NCBI GenBank assembly: GCA_015680685.1
Contig: MNCI01034664.1
Span: forward strand, 710,068 to 774,067
Length of the DNA stretch: 64,000 bases
Source of the DNA: Gnetum montanum
Lineage: Eukaryota > Streptophyta > Gnetopsida > Gnetales > Gnetaceae
Direction of reading: 5' to 3'
Part shown: piece by piece, positions 21,111 to 33,326 of the stretch
Position numbering within the stretch: the first letter of the stretch is position 1
How the letters are laid out: every line of letters starts with the position of its first letter
The notes under the pieces: model-generated
What the model saw: only the letters and a program-made list of their open reading frames with translations
The model's database searches: none
Told to the model about the DNA's origin: nothing
Program-made: the position numbers and the translations under genes

Positions 21111-23613
21111 AGGAGGCTTGAAGCTTTATTTGATATAGAGGCGTCCAAAGACTCAGCCACTTGGGGTTGCAAAGGCTTGGTTGGATTGTTGGATTTTAAG
21201 AAAGATATTTTCTTTATACGGTTGTCAGAACCAATAGTAGGTTGAGGATTAACAACCCTTGTGGCATTGCATTGTTGTGGCTGAGTAGGGAGTTCACCTT
21301 GCATTGCTGAAGCAGGTGGTAATGGAGCTATTGGTGGGAGAGATGCGGTCGGATTGGAAGGATGGTATACTTGTGGAATGTCACCCCTAGAAGAAGAAGT
21401 CTTGTAGTACTTGTGGGCCTAGTAGTGATGTTGGGGAGTCATGTGACCAACAAAGTCATGTGGAGAGATTGGATGTTGCACGTAATATCCATATCGGTCA
21501 GGTTGCTGGTAAGGATATTGTTGCCTTGGCGATGACATTCCCCATGATTGTGGGTGCTTCCACTGTTGATGTTGTTCCATTGGTTGTGGTGGAGTTCCAC
21601 TTGGATAATACGTTAAAGGTTGGTGGAACTGCCTTGGGTTACCTTGGGGATAAGGTAACTATCAGGACGTTTGCCATTTATTTAAACGTGGATTAAGTGC
21701 ATACATCCTAGACTCCTGTAAATGTGAGATTACAGGGCAACATCCCTTAGGATGGTCGTATTGATAAATCTCACATCCACTATCATCATCCATATCTGAG
21801 TCCACAACCTCTTCAATAATAGCAAATTTACCCTTACCCTTATTATGTGCATTTTCTACTTCTCTCTTTTTCCTTTTGTCATGGTCACTACCTTGCTCCA
21901 TAGACTCCTCTACTACTTTGAGCACAGTTTGAAACCTACTATCTAGGGAGTCCCACATTTGGTCTACCTTTGCCGATACTTTGGATGCTAACTTTTGAAT
22001 AGGCAAAGTTTTCCTATTCATCACCTTTTTGAGTGGTGACTCTTCCTCATCCTCACAAAATCTTACTCCCTTCTTTCAGAGGGAACGATCTTGATTGTAT
22101 TCTTCCACACTCTCTCTTTTTCATAGCTCACCTTCTTCTTTAGCTACTTGCTCCAGTAATCTATGAATTTGATGGAACCTAAGCTCAGATAACCTTCCTT
22201 GGGCATAAGTCCTAAGGGTCCTTCTTGTTTCATGCCTAAGCCCATCTATGAGATGGCATAGTTGATCTTGCTATGAATAACCATGGCTAGGACAACAGTG
22301 TAAGAGTACATAATAGTAGCCCATGGCAGCATCCAAGGGTTCATAATTTCCTTGTTTCCATCCTTGGATTTACTTTCGTAGGTTAGATACCCGGGAGTAC
22401 GTTTGGTACTTATCATTGAATAGTTCTAACATTGTACTCCACCTACGAATGGATTCTGGTTTTAAGGACTGGTACCAGCTTTTAGCTTCTTTTATTAGTG
22501 TTCGTGGGAACAACTTAAGCTTTTACCACTCATTTTCTATGTTTTGTAAGGCACACACATCATGAAGTGCTTGTAAGTGATTTTGAGGATCAACGTTATA
22601 TCCCCTTGCAAATCACAGGATGTTATTCATGTCTAGCCTCTTGATCCTAATATCTTTTTGGTGCCTTGTTGGAACTCTCATAGCCTCAGTTATATCTAGC
22701 ATGCTTCACGTGGTGAGTAGGGGTTCATCATGATCATCTCGTTCGTAGTGTCTATGGTGTCTACACGGTTCCCTACTCTTCCTTCTTCTATGGCATGATT
22801 CCCTAGAGTGCCCTTGTCCTTTGTCTTGGTTGTCTCATCTGTGACTTCCACTTTGTTTGCCCTTATCGTCACGATCTATTTCTCTATGGCTATGTTTGAA
22901 CATGGAAGGAGAGGGTGAAGGAGATGATGGGGGTGAAGAAGAAGGAGAACCGCCATCATGACGATGTCTACTACCTTCTCTTGGTGGTCTCTCCCTCGAT
23001 TACAATTGTGATCAGAATGCCCACCTTTGTCATGTGCCCTTATTCCTTTTTCAGACTCTTTGTGTCTGTTGGTATCAATACCTGGGTTGTGAATAGTAGA
23101 ATGAAGGTTTTGATATACAATCCCTTGGCCAAAGTTAAGGGGAGGAACATAGTTATTTGGGTGACTACCTAAGGTAGGTTCATCACCCTCAATTTCACTT
23201 AAAACGTGTGGGGCTTCCTTAGACCATTTTTCCTTTAAGGACTTATGGTGTCTCTCTTGTTGCAAGTCCCTTTGATATTACACTTCGGTGGGATGATAGT
23301 CTCTCAAATCATAGTCCTGCACAATGTACTCTATGTGTAAGTCTTTCATGCATATTCATGTGAGAGCACGAAGAAGCATACTTGAGACTAAACGATCAGG
23401 AGGTAACACTATGTTACCTTCCAAGTTACGCCAACGCAGCTGCTCATCTTGGTGGAGAATAAAGGTGAAGTCGGGTACATATTCATTGGGATGAACATAT
23501 ACCACATGAAACTATTGAGGAACTGGCGGGTCAACGTCATGTGTATTCTGCTGTCGATTGCTTCTTATGTTAGTCCTAGGTAGTGAAGTGCTTTTGTGCG
23601 AAGAAGAAGACAT
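21107..23613 (-). pseudogene. gag: Gag of element A
   Basis: The start is ATG 23611-23613, 133 bp inside the LTR boundary, opening with a Met-Ser-rich stretch. A conserved N-terminal region (VYVHPNEYVPDFTF, then WRNLEGNIVLPP) lies at about 23520-23400. An Arg/His-rich part follows (about 22880-22720), then the gag core (RLDMNNI, DPQNHLQALHD, KSWYQSLKPES) at about 22650-22300. A zinc-knuckle-like motif, C-x2-[Y for C]-x3-H-P-K-G-C-C, lies at about 21780-21740, then a Pro/Gln-rich tail. Frameshifts separate the N-terminal and C-terminal halves. Confidence 0.82.
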
Positions 23614-23726
23614 CTTGTCTTATTTAGTGTGCAAGGTACTATTATCGTTTTCTTAACCAACTCTAAGGGTTCATTCCAATGATGTGAATGATTTCCTAAG
23701 TTCTACTTAGTGCACAAACAACTAAG

Positions 23727-23744
23727 TCCCTTGCAACAGTGCTA
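23727..23744 (-). other. Primer-binding site of element A (tRNA-Asp type)
   Basis: One base after the LTR, the minus strand reads TAGCACTGTTGCAAGGGA. It matches the complement of plant tRNA-Asp (TGGCGCCGTTGCCGGGGA) at 13 of 18 positions. Several differences are CpG-decay changes. Confidence 0.7.
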
Positions 23745-23745
23745 A

Positions 23746-24572
23746 TGATAAGCGGCGAGGTACCCCTACGCTCAACCATACGAATTCGAGCGTTTCATGC
23801 ATGATCTAGTCAAATTTCAAGGACTAAGTGCCTATGCACTCTCGTGGAACAATAACGGGTTGATTAATCATTGTCTTCCCAAACTTACTTGTATGTCATA
23901 GTTGTATGATTAAGTAAGCTTGAGGCATATGATTTTTATGGCTTTTATGTGTTTTATATCCTGCACTAATAAGGAGGGAAGAGAAATAACTAAGTAACTA
24001 ATCTAATTTAACTATTCATTAACTAAGTTCTAAGTACTCCTAACAGTAGTATTCGTTTCCACTTGTTGTACACATCTTGAACCAATGCAACGTTGCTGGG
24101 ATTACCGAACGCTAACCGTTACTAGGTTACCAAGCACTACACACATGCTCGAAGTGGTCGTACTGAGTGTATTTAACTAAGAGAGTTGTAAGGTGAGAGA
24201 AATCATTAATTAACTAAGAAAGCATTAAGCATTAAATAATAATTAACACTAATTAATCTATTTTGTATGCTGCAAAGTTTATCATAAAGTTCTTCTTTAT
24301 TGCCATACACAAAGTGTGCTCAGGTACACAATGCTTGAATAAAGATCTATTCACTCTATGACTCCTACTGCGGGCACGTAGAAATAATTCTAACTATAAA
24401 GGGAGAAAATGGCAAGAGTTTGGCTAAGGGACTAACTTCTAACTTTTGAGACCAAGGGCACCACCTCTTATTTATAGGCAAGGACACAGGCTGTGATATT
24501 GGGTATTCGACATCGCATGGTCGATCCGATATCACGGACATGATATCATGGATGCAATATCATGGTTCATCA
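23746..24572 (-). repeat. 5' LTR of element A
   Basis: 827 bp with TG...CA ends. On the minus strand the order is U3 with GATATT/GATATC palindromes (24490-24565), a TATA box (complement of tatttatag near 24469-24477), the R leader, and U5 ending at 23746. It aligns along its length with the LTRs of B, C, D and the solo LTR at 56418. Confidence 0.88.
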
Positions 24573-24589
24573 ATCCCTTACTTCCAATA

Positions 24590-25026
24590 GCTCTAATTAG
24601 GTTGTACTGATTATATCCAGAAGGTCAAAGACATTTGGAATTAGTTGCTTGGTTCCCACTAGTTGATCCATCAATTCCTCATGTTGGGATATGCTCAATC
24701 TACTACTAATTATTCTTGTAGATGTTTGCACATCTCTAAGTGCAAAAACCTTTGGTACCGATGTTGTAGGTGTGTTCAATGCCTCAGAAATTCTATTAGC
24801 AACCACCTTTGCTGCTGTCTCCTCCCCATGGTGCTACCTCACCAAGATAGTTGTCCTCTCATCCTTCTCTAGATTTGGGCTTCTCTTGAAGAGGTCCCAT
24901 CACATGAGTTTCTACTGTCTATTCTTGGGCTTGTTCTTATTGATCTCTTCCAACTCTAGGTTATTTGTCCCTTGGTTGGGATGGTCCTCCTTACTGTGGT
25001 TGTTTTGGTCAAGGTGCCATTTGTAA
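24590..25026 (-). pseudogene. ORF3 fragment of element B
   Basis: A minus-strand frame (69 codons at 24597-24806) resembles, at the same place in the element, part of the ORF3 of C near 54140-54380: both have a DVQ-x-x-TR stretch followed by HEE/HED-x-x-DQL. The N-terminal kilobase seen in C is missing here. Function is unknown. The position after pol is that of the envelope-like ORF of Athila elements, but no membrane segment is visible. Confidence 0.5.
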
Positions 25027-25450
25027 TCACAACATGACAAGGGATTAACACTTAGTGTGTAAATTTGAAACATTTAAAATATCATATCTCTTGAGTAGTT
25101 ATACATGGCTAAGTTGTGATCATGGACAATTTGATTATTTTAATGTTACCTAATTAAATAGGTTATCAGAGGATGTTGGAAGGGTTTAACTCTCATTAGT
25201 TAGTATTTTAATATTATTGATTTGTTAGGGGGAGTTAGAAATTTTTTTAAAAATTTGATCATTAAAAACCTAAGATTTGTGGCCTCCACAACATAGAGCA
25301 TACCTCTGGAAGCTAAAGAACTAAAGAATGGTGTGAATCAAACAAATGGTTTAAAAGTTACAAGGTTTGGAAGGTTTTGAGCTTTAAAAAATTACAAAAA
25401 CTCCCCTTATGTTTAAAGCAAATGGGAAGAAATTCCTAAGTGGTGGGTGC

Positions 25451-25545
25451 TACATATAGAATTTTTTCCATGTGTCAACTAGGCCTTGTTGATGAGGCCT
25501 AGTCAATGTGGTCAGCTACATCGACTGGGCCTAGTCGACATAACT
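25451..25545 (-). promoter_or_regulatory. Internal U3-like block of element B
   Basis: A TATA-like tacatata (25451-25458) stands next to an array of GATGAGGCC/GTCGAT-type palindromes (25471-25545). The same motifs in the same order relative to a TATA box are found in the U3 of this element's own LTR (34090-34205). Read on the minus strand, it would point toward ORF3. Confidence 0.5.
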
Positions 25546-25739
25546 ATTGATCATAGTTTGACCAAGTCAAAATTTGAAAAATACAATGAGTTTTTGAGCA
25601 AAATTGGAATTAAATGGAAGCTCAAGAATCCAAGAACACAATGAGATGCATGAAGATGGCTTAATATTTCACAAAAGATGAAAATTTATTAGAGAAATGC
25701 TTTATGTTGCACACAATTGGATGCAATCGATGGGGAATG

Positions 25740-27080
25740 CAAAAGATTTGATTTCCAAAATGCCTAAGGATAAGGGACTTAACTACCCCAACCAAGAGAC
25801 ATGCAAGTGGGTCCTTCCCATAGTAGGCTCATGTCCTTTTTTGTCCTTGAATAATATCAACTAAGGAGTTTGTGGACCCCACAGTTGATTAATGGTTACA
25901 AAAAGTTAAGGACTAAATCCATAGGGAATCATCTAAGAATTTTAACACATCAAACCAAGACATTTAGCAAAACATGAAAATTGGAAATGAGGTGAGTTAT
26001 GGCATGCATTGATGGATGAGAGAGGAAGTGGAATGGAATTCCTAATCATGGTCACATGAAGTCCCTTGTGGATTCTATGGTTAAATGATCTAATAAAGTC
26101 CATCCTTAATCTAGACCAAAATCAACCACTTTCAATGACTTTGCATCATCACTCTAGGACTAGTCCACCCCCTCAAGACATAAGAATGTTCCCATAGCCA
26201 ACCATTGTTTCTTATTTGAGAAGAAAAGAGAAGTAGGAAGTAATAAAGGGCCTTAGTTAGAGGGGATCTTCAAGCATGGGTAACATGTTTTTCTAGTCCC
26301 ATAACTAGGGGGTGTAGCCTGTTATTTTGTCTAAGGGGTGTGCTTTGAATTCCCATCATGTTTTTTTTAAATATGTTTTTATGGGTTTTTGGATGGGAAC
26401 CACACCATGCAAAGAATTATTCAACTTCCTGTTATTGGTTGACACTAAATGGTTAGAAATCCATGAAAACACTCATGCACCTAAGTGAATAGAGAGGCAC
26501 AAAGAGTACTGAACTCCCTTGAAGTCACATCATGTTCAAACCTTTTGATCTTTTTCAAGTTTGGAAAGTACTAAGGTCATAAGTTTGTTAAAGTTTCATT
26601 AATGGAAAGGGATCTCATATTTCCAAAATAAGGAAAACTATAGAGTTTGTGAATGGGTGGATGATGTGGACTCATTGCCTATTTCATGAAAAAGAAACTT
26701 TGTCTTAATCATCAGTCATCAAAATTCAAAAATAGAAACTAGACATTAACAATCAAAAATATTAGGTATAAACTACCATTAGCAAATAACTACAATATCA
26801 TTGTGTCTTGTTGTTAACAAAGAAATTTTATTAGAAAACAAGGAAAATTCACACCAAAATAAAGGAAAATATAAAAGAAATTGTAAAATATTCAAGAAAA
26901 ATAAAACATACTAATGATGTTCTAGAACAAAATTTTGGAAATATAACAAAGTGTAAAACAAAAAGGTATAAAAACAAAGGAAGTGTAAAACAAAAGAAGT
27001 AGAAAAACTAAAAGAGCCACTTATATGATCAACATGAATGGCCATCTCCCCCATGACTGAGTTGAATGGAGGAGGTCCAA
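25740..27080 (-). other. Conserved non-coding block after integrase, element B
   Basis: Aligns by eye with 16190-17480 (A) and 57240-58450 (C): gtgggtccttcccatagtag (25807), a sense-strand T-rich tract (26800-27000) and ccatctcccccatgactga (27043). Confidence 0.65.
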
Positions 27081-27249
27081 AAGATTAAGCATGGTCTTGC
27101 ATTCAATGAGGTGTTGATGGCACTAGCTTGTTTGGGCTTATGGAAAGGTTTTAGTTTTTGCATGTTGACTAGCTATTTCTTGTTTGGGCTCTCAGGTTTG
27201 TAGATCAACATGGCCCTAGAAGAAAGGTTTCATAGATGATGTAAGGTCC

Positions 27250-28350
27250 TTTCCATAATTTTTGAAACTTAGTTCTTTGAGGTACATGTGTGGGGTTCCA
27301 CTAGAGGACCTCATCTCCAAGTTGAAATTTTATTGTTCATATTCTAAGGTCATGGCATTTTTTGTTGAATGCATTGTGCACTTCATTCAAGGACAAGGCT
27401 ACCAATCAATTTTCATCAAGCACATTGAGGTTGATCAATCTCTCTCTCTATGCTAGACTGAGGTCAAGATCTAGATCACAAGCTGTTAAAAGTGTATGGA
27501 GCTTAGATTGAATTAGAAGAGTTGGTAATTTTCCATATACCAGCTAAGAGGGAGAGTAGCCTATAGGGAGCTTTCATGTTAAGTGGTATTCCCAAAGGGC
27601 ATCATTAAGTTTTTTGCTCTAGTCTCTCTTATATTTGCAAATTTTTCTTGTTAAGGTTTTTGTGATCTCCCTATTAGTAGCCTCTATTTGACCATTGGCT
27701 TGGGGTGGTAGGGTTTTGTTAATTTATGTACACCCCCAAGCGTTGCATGAGCTTGTGAAAAGTAGCACTTGTAAAATGAGTACCATTGTCAAAAATTAGT
27801 GCACATGGTACTTCAAACCTATTTATAATATTTTGTTGTATAAATTATGTAGTAGTGGAAGATGTACAATCAGTGATAGCTGCTGTTGCTTCTACCCATT
27901 TGGTATAATAGTCAACAACGACTATTATGTATGTCTTTCTGTTTAACATGGGCATGATGGAACCCATGAAGTCTATGCCCCAAATGTTGAAAGGTTCTAG
28001 TGGTTAGATCCACTATTAAGGCCTATTCGCTTGAGTGGTCATCCCACCATCTTATTGACAACGTTTATAAGAGTGGATAAATTATTGATCATCCTTGAAG
28101 ATTGTTGGACAATAATACCTTACCATTAGGATCTTAATAGTCATGTGTCTTCTTGCATAGTTGTTTCCACAAGGACCTTCATGAGCTTCTTAGAGAATGT
28201 GCTATCAAGAAGCATTAGGAACACACCAATGAGCTAGGCCATTGGTACACATCTTGTAAAGATGTTCGTTAATCTCCATGAAGTATTTGTCCTAATGAAG
28301 AAATTGTTGTTTCTTTCGGAAGTCTAGGTCTTGTAACATCTCTTGAGTGA
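27250..28350 (-). pseudogene. int: Integrase of element B, catalytic triad retained
   Basis: The zinc domain region lies at about 28250-28050. The catalytic residues can be located as WGI-D-FMG (codon 27971-27973), F-D-NGT (27788-27790) and NGQI-E-A (27682-27684). The interval between the last two is not a multiple of three, so a small indel lies between them. Stops are frequent. In contrast to A, none of the three catalytic codons is altered. Confidence 0.8.
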
Positions 28351-28439
28351 GAAGATAAGTTAGGATGCCATCATACCATTTTGGTTTAGTGGGCACTTGT
28401 TCATTTATTGCATTAACAAAGAGGAGTTCATCAAGAAAT

Positions 28440-29760
28440 TAATCAGAGAGTGGGCTCTCATCCTCTTTTTTTTCCCATTGTAGTTGAGACAAGTGATCAG
28501 CAATGACATTCTTAATCCCCTTTTGATCTACCATTATAACATCAAACTCCTACAAGATCACCAAGCACAGTATAATACGAGGGCTAACCATTGGTTTATT
28601 CATTAGGAAGTGAATGGCATTGTGGTTAGTGTGCACAAACACTTTATATCCAAGCACATAGTGCCTAAACTTTTCCAAGGCATACACCATTGCCATGAGA
28701 TCTTTTTCTATTGTGGTGTAATTGAGCTATACACCCACAATGCTTTACCTTATGCAATGGATGTAATATGGAAATTTCTAATTGTCCAATTGCATGAGCA
28801 CAACTCCCAAGCCATAGTATCATAATGTGAAATGGTCAACACCAATTAGATGCTCATAGAAATAGAGTCTCTACAAGCTTCTCCTTAAGTTGCTGGAATG
28901 CCTTTTTGCATTCTTTGGTCCATATGAACAAAGCATCTTTTTTTGTTAGCTCAACCAACATTTTCACAATCTTAGAGAAATTCTCTATGAATCACCAATA
29001 GTAGCTAGTGTATCCAAGGAATGACTTGACATCTTTAATGATTTCTAGTTGACAAGTTATTCCTTGGATGATCCTAATCTTTTTAGGATCCACCTCAATC
29101 CTTCCTTGTGAGATTTTGTGCCCCAACACAATGCCTTTTTGGACCATGAGATGGCTCTTTTGCCAAGTCAATTGAAGATTAGTCTTCACACATCTTTTAA
29201 GCACTTTCTCAAGGTATTCCTGGGCTTGCTCAAATGTAGTGCCATAGGTGGAAAAGTCATCCATGAAAACTTTCATCCAAGTACCAATCTGCTATTGAAA
29301 AGTGCTTAGGACAAGGTGTTGGAAAGTTGTAAGAGCATTGCATAGACCAAAAGACATCTTTTGATATGCAAAAGTCCCCTAGGAACTCTTGAACATAGTT
29401 TTGGCATGATCCTCTAGTGTGATTTGAATCTAGTTATAGCCACTATAACCATCTAGAAAGCTTTAATAGTAATGCCTAGAGACAGTGTCCAACACTTGGT
29501 TCACAACTAGCAATGGAAAATGATCTTTCAATGTTGTCATGTTTAATAACTTGAAATCAATACACACCCTCCACTTGCCATATTTCTTTGGCACAGTCAC
29601 AAGTGAACTAACCCACTTGCTATTCGTAATTGGATAAATGAACCTTGCATTAAGGAGTTGTTCAATTTTCTCTTTGATGATCTACTTCAATCTAGGATTT
29701 AGCCACTATTGTAGCTGCCGCTTTGGCTTAATGGAAGGATCAATATAGATGCAATCCTAG
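28440..29760 (-). pseudogene. pol: Reverse transcriptase and RNase H of element B
   Basis: RT motifs DHFPLLVVNQ, FLDGYSGYN and GTFAYQKMSFGLCNA (about 29530-29330) are followed by an intact polymerase box, F-M-D-D, at about 29259-29270. The thumb (VLGHKIS, DVKSFLGYT) runs to 28992. RNase H remnants continue to about 28450 with the LSQLQWE...NKxAD-like end. Many stops interrupt it. The frame of 29976-29757 upstream is in phase with the protease. Confidence 0.82.
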
Positions 29761-30109
29761 CATATACTATGATCAATCATAGTGAGCTCAAGAAATGACC
29801 AAGGAAAGGTTGTTGGCCATTTGTTAACCACATTTAGTAGCTTCTCTTTATGTTTAGAATAAATGTTGACATTGATTAATACCAACATGCCAATTTTTAG
29901 GAATGCATACTCCATGTAGATAGGTAGAGTCTTCAACTCTAGAGACTCTTGTTTAAAATTGTTAGGAATTTCCAACTCTTCTTAATTGGTATCATTAGGT
30001 TCATCATTGGAGAGTTGGTGATGAACTTACTCTAGTTCATCCATGCCTTCAACATAGGCACAAGTTACACTGTTAGTAGGTTCCATGCAAAGTGTGCTAC
30101 TTTTAGAAT

Positions 30110-30270
30110 TAGCTATTAGCCATTAGGTGCCCTCCTATTTTGTGGCTACTGCATATAGGAACTTTTAGATTTTAGATTTATCTACACAATATCTGCATGC
30201 TTTGATTGATGTGCTTTTGATAGACTAGAGTTTTCGCACACAGTTGCTCCTAGTATCACTATACGTGATG
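30110..30270 (-). pseudogene. Cys-containing linker between protease and RT, element B
   Basis: Counterpart of 20400-20640 in A and 58490-58690 in C, with the same stretch ending near gccattaggtgccctc (30118). The function is not recognised. Confidence 0.45.
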
Positions 30271-30720
30271 CATGAAACTCTCTTCTTTTAGATATTTCCA
30301 AATGCATTTTCCTTGAAAATCTCTAGGGAAAGATCTTTGATGCCCATTTGCACATCAATAGTGCTAAACCAGGCCCTTCCCATAATGATTGGAAAGTCCC
30401 CCTTGCAATTGTTAACTTTGATCATCAGGAAATCAGTAGGATATGACCACCCATAGACAGTGGTCACAATATCCTTCATTAATCCTAAGGAAATAATGAT
30501 GGATTGATTTACCAATTCTAAATGGATATTTCTCTTCTTGAGAGGAGGTAGGTTCTAGGTGTTATAAATTTCATGAAAAATTAGATTAACACTAAAATCT
30601 AAATCGAGAAGAGCCTTGATGGCTCATTTCCTACAATATGCAAGTAGATGAGAGGACTTCCAGAATTAGCTCTTTTCTTGGGAAGGTTGCTAGCCTTGAT
30701 CTAATCAGATATAACATGGG
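30270..30720 (-). pseudogene. pro: Aspartic protease of element B
   Basis: The flap-side motif FPIIMGRAWFSTID (30515-30288) is clear. Upstream, the sequence IMLTH-x-I-x-D-x-IKAS matches the protease entry of A. Next to the active site (about 30615) one base is missing compared with A, which explains why gag and pol lie in different phases here. Confidence 0.75.
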
Positions 30721-30739
30721 TTAACATGATTGTGCGAAT

Positions 30740-33166
30740 CTTGAAAGGCATTTGGTTTGAAGGGATCTTGAAAGTAAAGGATGTAGAGGATTAGGAAGAC
30801 ATAGGGTCAGCGACTGCATGACTTGGTAAGGACTATGTAGGACTATTGGCTTAGAAGAATGGCCTTTTACGAAATTTGGTTTCTAAACCACTTGGCTAAG
30901 GAATTGGTTATAAGTTAATAGCCTTGGTAGAATTACATTACCATGGCTATGCAGGAATTTCACCCTGCATGGATGGAGTAGGTGGTAATTGGGTTGAGGG
31001 TGGAGGAATATGTGCTGAAGAATGAGGAAGCTGATAAGAATATGGGGATTCCCCTTTAAGAGATGGAGAATGAGTTCTATAGTACTCTAGAGGGTAGTAG
31101 TGAGGTTGAAAAGAAGCATGATTGAAAGAGTCACATGGAGATATGGGTTGCTGAACGTAGTATCCATGTGGATTTAGCTGCATGTAAGGCTACTATTCCC
31201 TTAGCGGTGGCATCCCCTATAATTTTGGGTGCTGCCAGTAATGGTATTACTTTTATGTTTGTGGTGGAGCTCCACTTGGATGATAAGCTTGTTGTTGTTG
31301 GTGGAACTACCTTGGGTTGCCTTAAAGATAAGGCAACCTTGTGGGTGCTTGCTTTTGTGCTAGTCTAGGATTCAAAGCATACACACAAAATTTCGATAAG
31401 TGTGACACAATAGGGCAACATCCCTTGGGATGTTCATATTGGCAAATGTTACATCCACCATCATCATCTAATTCTAACTCCACAACCTCTTCTACTGTAG
31501 TAGCTTTTCCCTTACCCCTTTGGTAGGCATGTTCATCTTCCTTTCTTCTCTTGCAGTTACGTTCACTACCTTGCTCTTTAAATTCTTCTACAATTTTCAG
31601 AGTAGTTTGAAATTTTTCATCCAAATATTTCAACATTTTATCAACCTTAGAAGAAATTTTAGACCTAAATTTTTAAATTGGCAAGGTTTTGTGCTGCACC
31701 ACTTCATCAAGTGATGCCTCCCCCTCATTGTCTTAAAATCAAACCTCCATTTTTCTGATGGAAAGGTCCCAATTATACTCCTAAGCACTTTTCCATTTTC
31801 TCAAATCACCTTCTTCTTTTGCAACCTTCTGAATCAGCCTTTGAATCTAATGGAATCTTAGTTATGACAATCTCCCTATGGCGTAGACCCCAAGAGATCT
31901 CCTCATTTTTTATCAGAGCCCATCTATGATATGGTGAAGCTACTTTCGTTGAGAATAACCATGGCTAGGACATTTGTGCAAAAGGGAATAATATTTACCC
32001 ATGGCTGCATCCAAGGGTTCATGTATTCCTTATCACTAGCCTTGGATTTGCTTTCTCAAATTGGACACTCTGGAGTACATCTGATATTTTTCATTGAACA
32101 ACTCAAACATCATAATGTATCTATGAATTGATTCTGGCTCCAAGGCATGGTACCAACTTTCTGATTTTTTTTGTAAGTGTCCTGGGGAATAGCTTAAATT
32201 TCTACCAATCAATTTCTATGTTCTATGAGGTGCAAGCATCATGAAAGGCTTGAAGATGGGTATGTGGATCTGAGTTATATCCCTTTTAAATTTGGGGATA
32301 TTGTTCATATCCAACCTCTTGATTTTGCTATCTTTCACATGCTTGGTTGGAATTCTGACTGCCTCTGCAATGTTTAGCATGCTTTGAGTTGCTAGCAAAG
32401 GTTCATCATCATCATGATTTTTATGATACCTATGATGTTTCCTACTACCTATTTGTTCATGACAGGGCCTACAATCATTGTCCTATCATTCACCTCCATC
32501 ATGGTTTTGTCCTCTATGATGTTAATCAAAGTTAGAAGAGGAAGAAGAAGATGAAGAGGGAGAAGGACCACCACCACCATGGTATTTTCCACCTCCTCTT
32601 CACTTGTCTCAACCACAATCATCAAATTTATTGTCATCATGATGCTTGCCCAATCTATTGCCTTGACTCCCACTTTTGCCTAAACCTAGATTGTTGATAA
32701 TGGAGCATAAGTGTGGGTTCAAGCCCCCTTCACCAAAGTCAAGGGATGGAGAATCTTCATGTTGAGAGCCCCTAGAGGAAGGGTCCTCCTTGTTTTTTTC
32801 ATTCAATAAGAATAAGGGTTTAGTGAACCATTTGACCTTCGTAGCTTCATGGCGCTTCTCTTGGTGCTAATCTCATTTATGTTATGTTTTTGTGAAATGG
32901 TAGTCCCAATAGTCATGGTCTTGCACAACATATTCATCATGGAGATCTTAGACTGTCAACCTCTTAAGAGTTTGAAGTAGCATCCCAGGAAAAGATCGGT
33001 TGAGAGGCAACACAAGGTTGCCCTCCATATCTCTTTATTGCAGTTGTTCATCTTGATGTAGGATGAAGGTGAAATCAAGTACAAACTCATCTGGATAAGT
33101 GTACACCAATTTGAGTTCTTGGGGCATTGGTAATTTTGATTCATCATGCCTGTGAGAAGAAGATAT
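30740..33166 (-). pseudogene. gag: Gag of element B, start codon lost
   Basis: The codon matching the gag start of A reads ATA (33164-33166), so the ATG is gone. Downstream come the gag core (RLDMNNIPKF at about 32310, then core remnants to 31900), a Lys/Glu-rich stretch and a variant zinc knuckle C-x2-C-x3-H-x4-C (NICQYEHPKGCC, about 31465-31425). A Tyr/Pro/Gln-rich tail follows to about 30950. Several stops and short frame changes are present. Confidence 0.8.
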
Positions 33167-33307
33167 TTTGGATTAAAGAAAAATTTAGTGTTCTTAAATT
33201 ATAATGATAATTATTATTTTTTCAAAGGATTGTGACATTAGGGTTTGTTCCAACAATCTTAAATAATATTCACTAAATCCTAGATAGTGCATGCATCAAA
33301 TTACAAG

Positions 33308-33325
33308 TCCTCAATAATGACACCA
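33308..33325 (-). other. Primer-binding site of element B (tRNA-Asp type)
   Basis: The minus strand reads TGGTGTCATTATTGAGGA one base after the LTR. It is the decayed counterpart of the tRNA-Asp site of the other Athila-like copies. Confidence 0.6.
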
Positions 33326-33326
33326 A

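Larger units (their letters stand above)
16190..24572 (-). mobile_element. Athila-like element A (5' LTR to 3' region, no 3' LTR)
   Basis: A minus-strand Ty3/gypsy element: 5' LTR 23746-24572, tRNA-Asp-type primer site, gag, protease, RT, RNase H, integrase and a 3' conserved block down to about 16190. From 21110 to 17688 the pol reading frame never shifts and is broken only by stops. The FMD-type RT motif, primer site and gene order fit the Athila lineage. No matching LTR is found to the left, so the 3' end was lost by deletion. The left boundary is where similarity to element B stops. Confidence 0.8.

Noticed and set aside
20904-33166. Gag and pol of A and B appear offset by the same -1 phase, suggesting programmed frameshifting
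   Set aside because: In B the offset arises from one missing base at the protease active site (about 30615); the gag frame continues into the protease before it. No canonical slippery site is seen. The agreement is coincidence.
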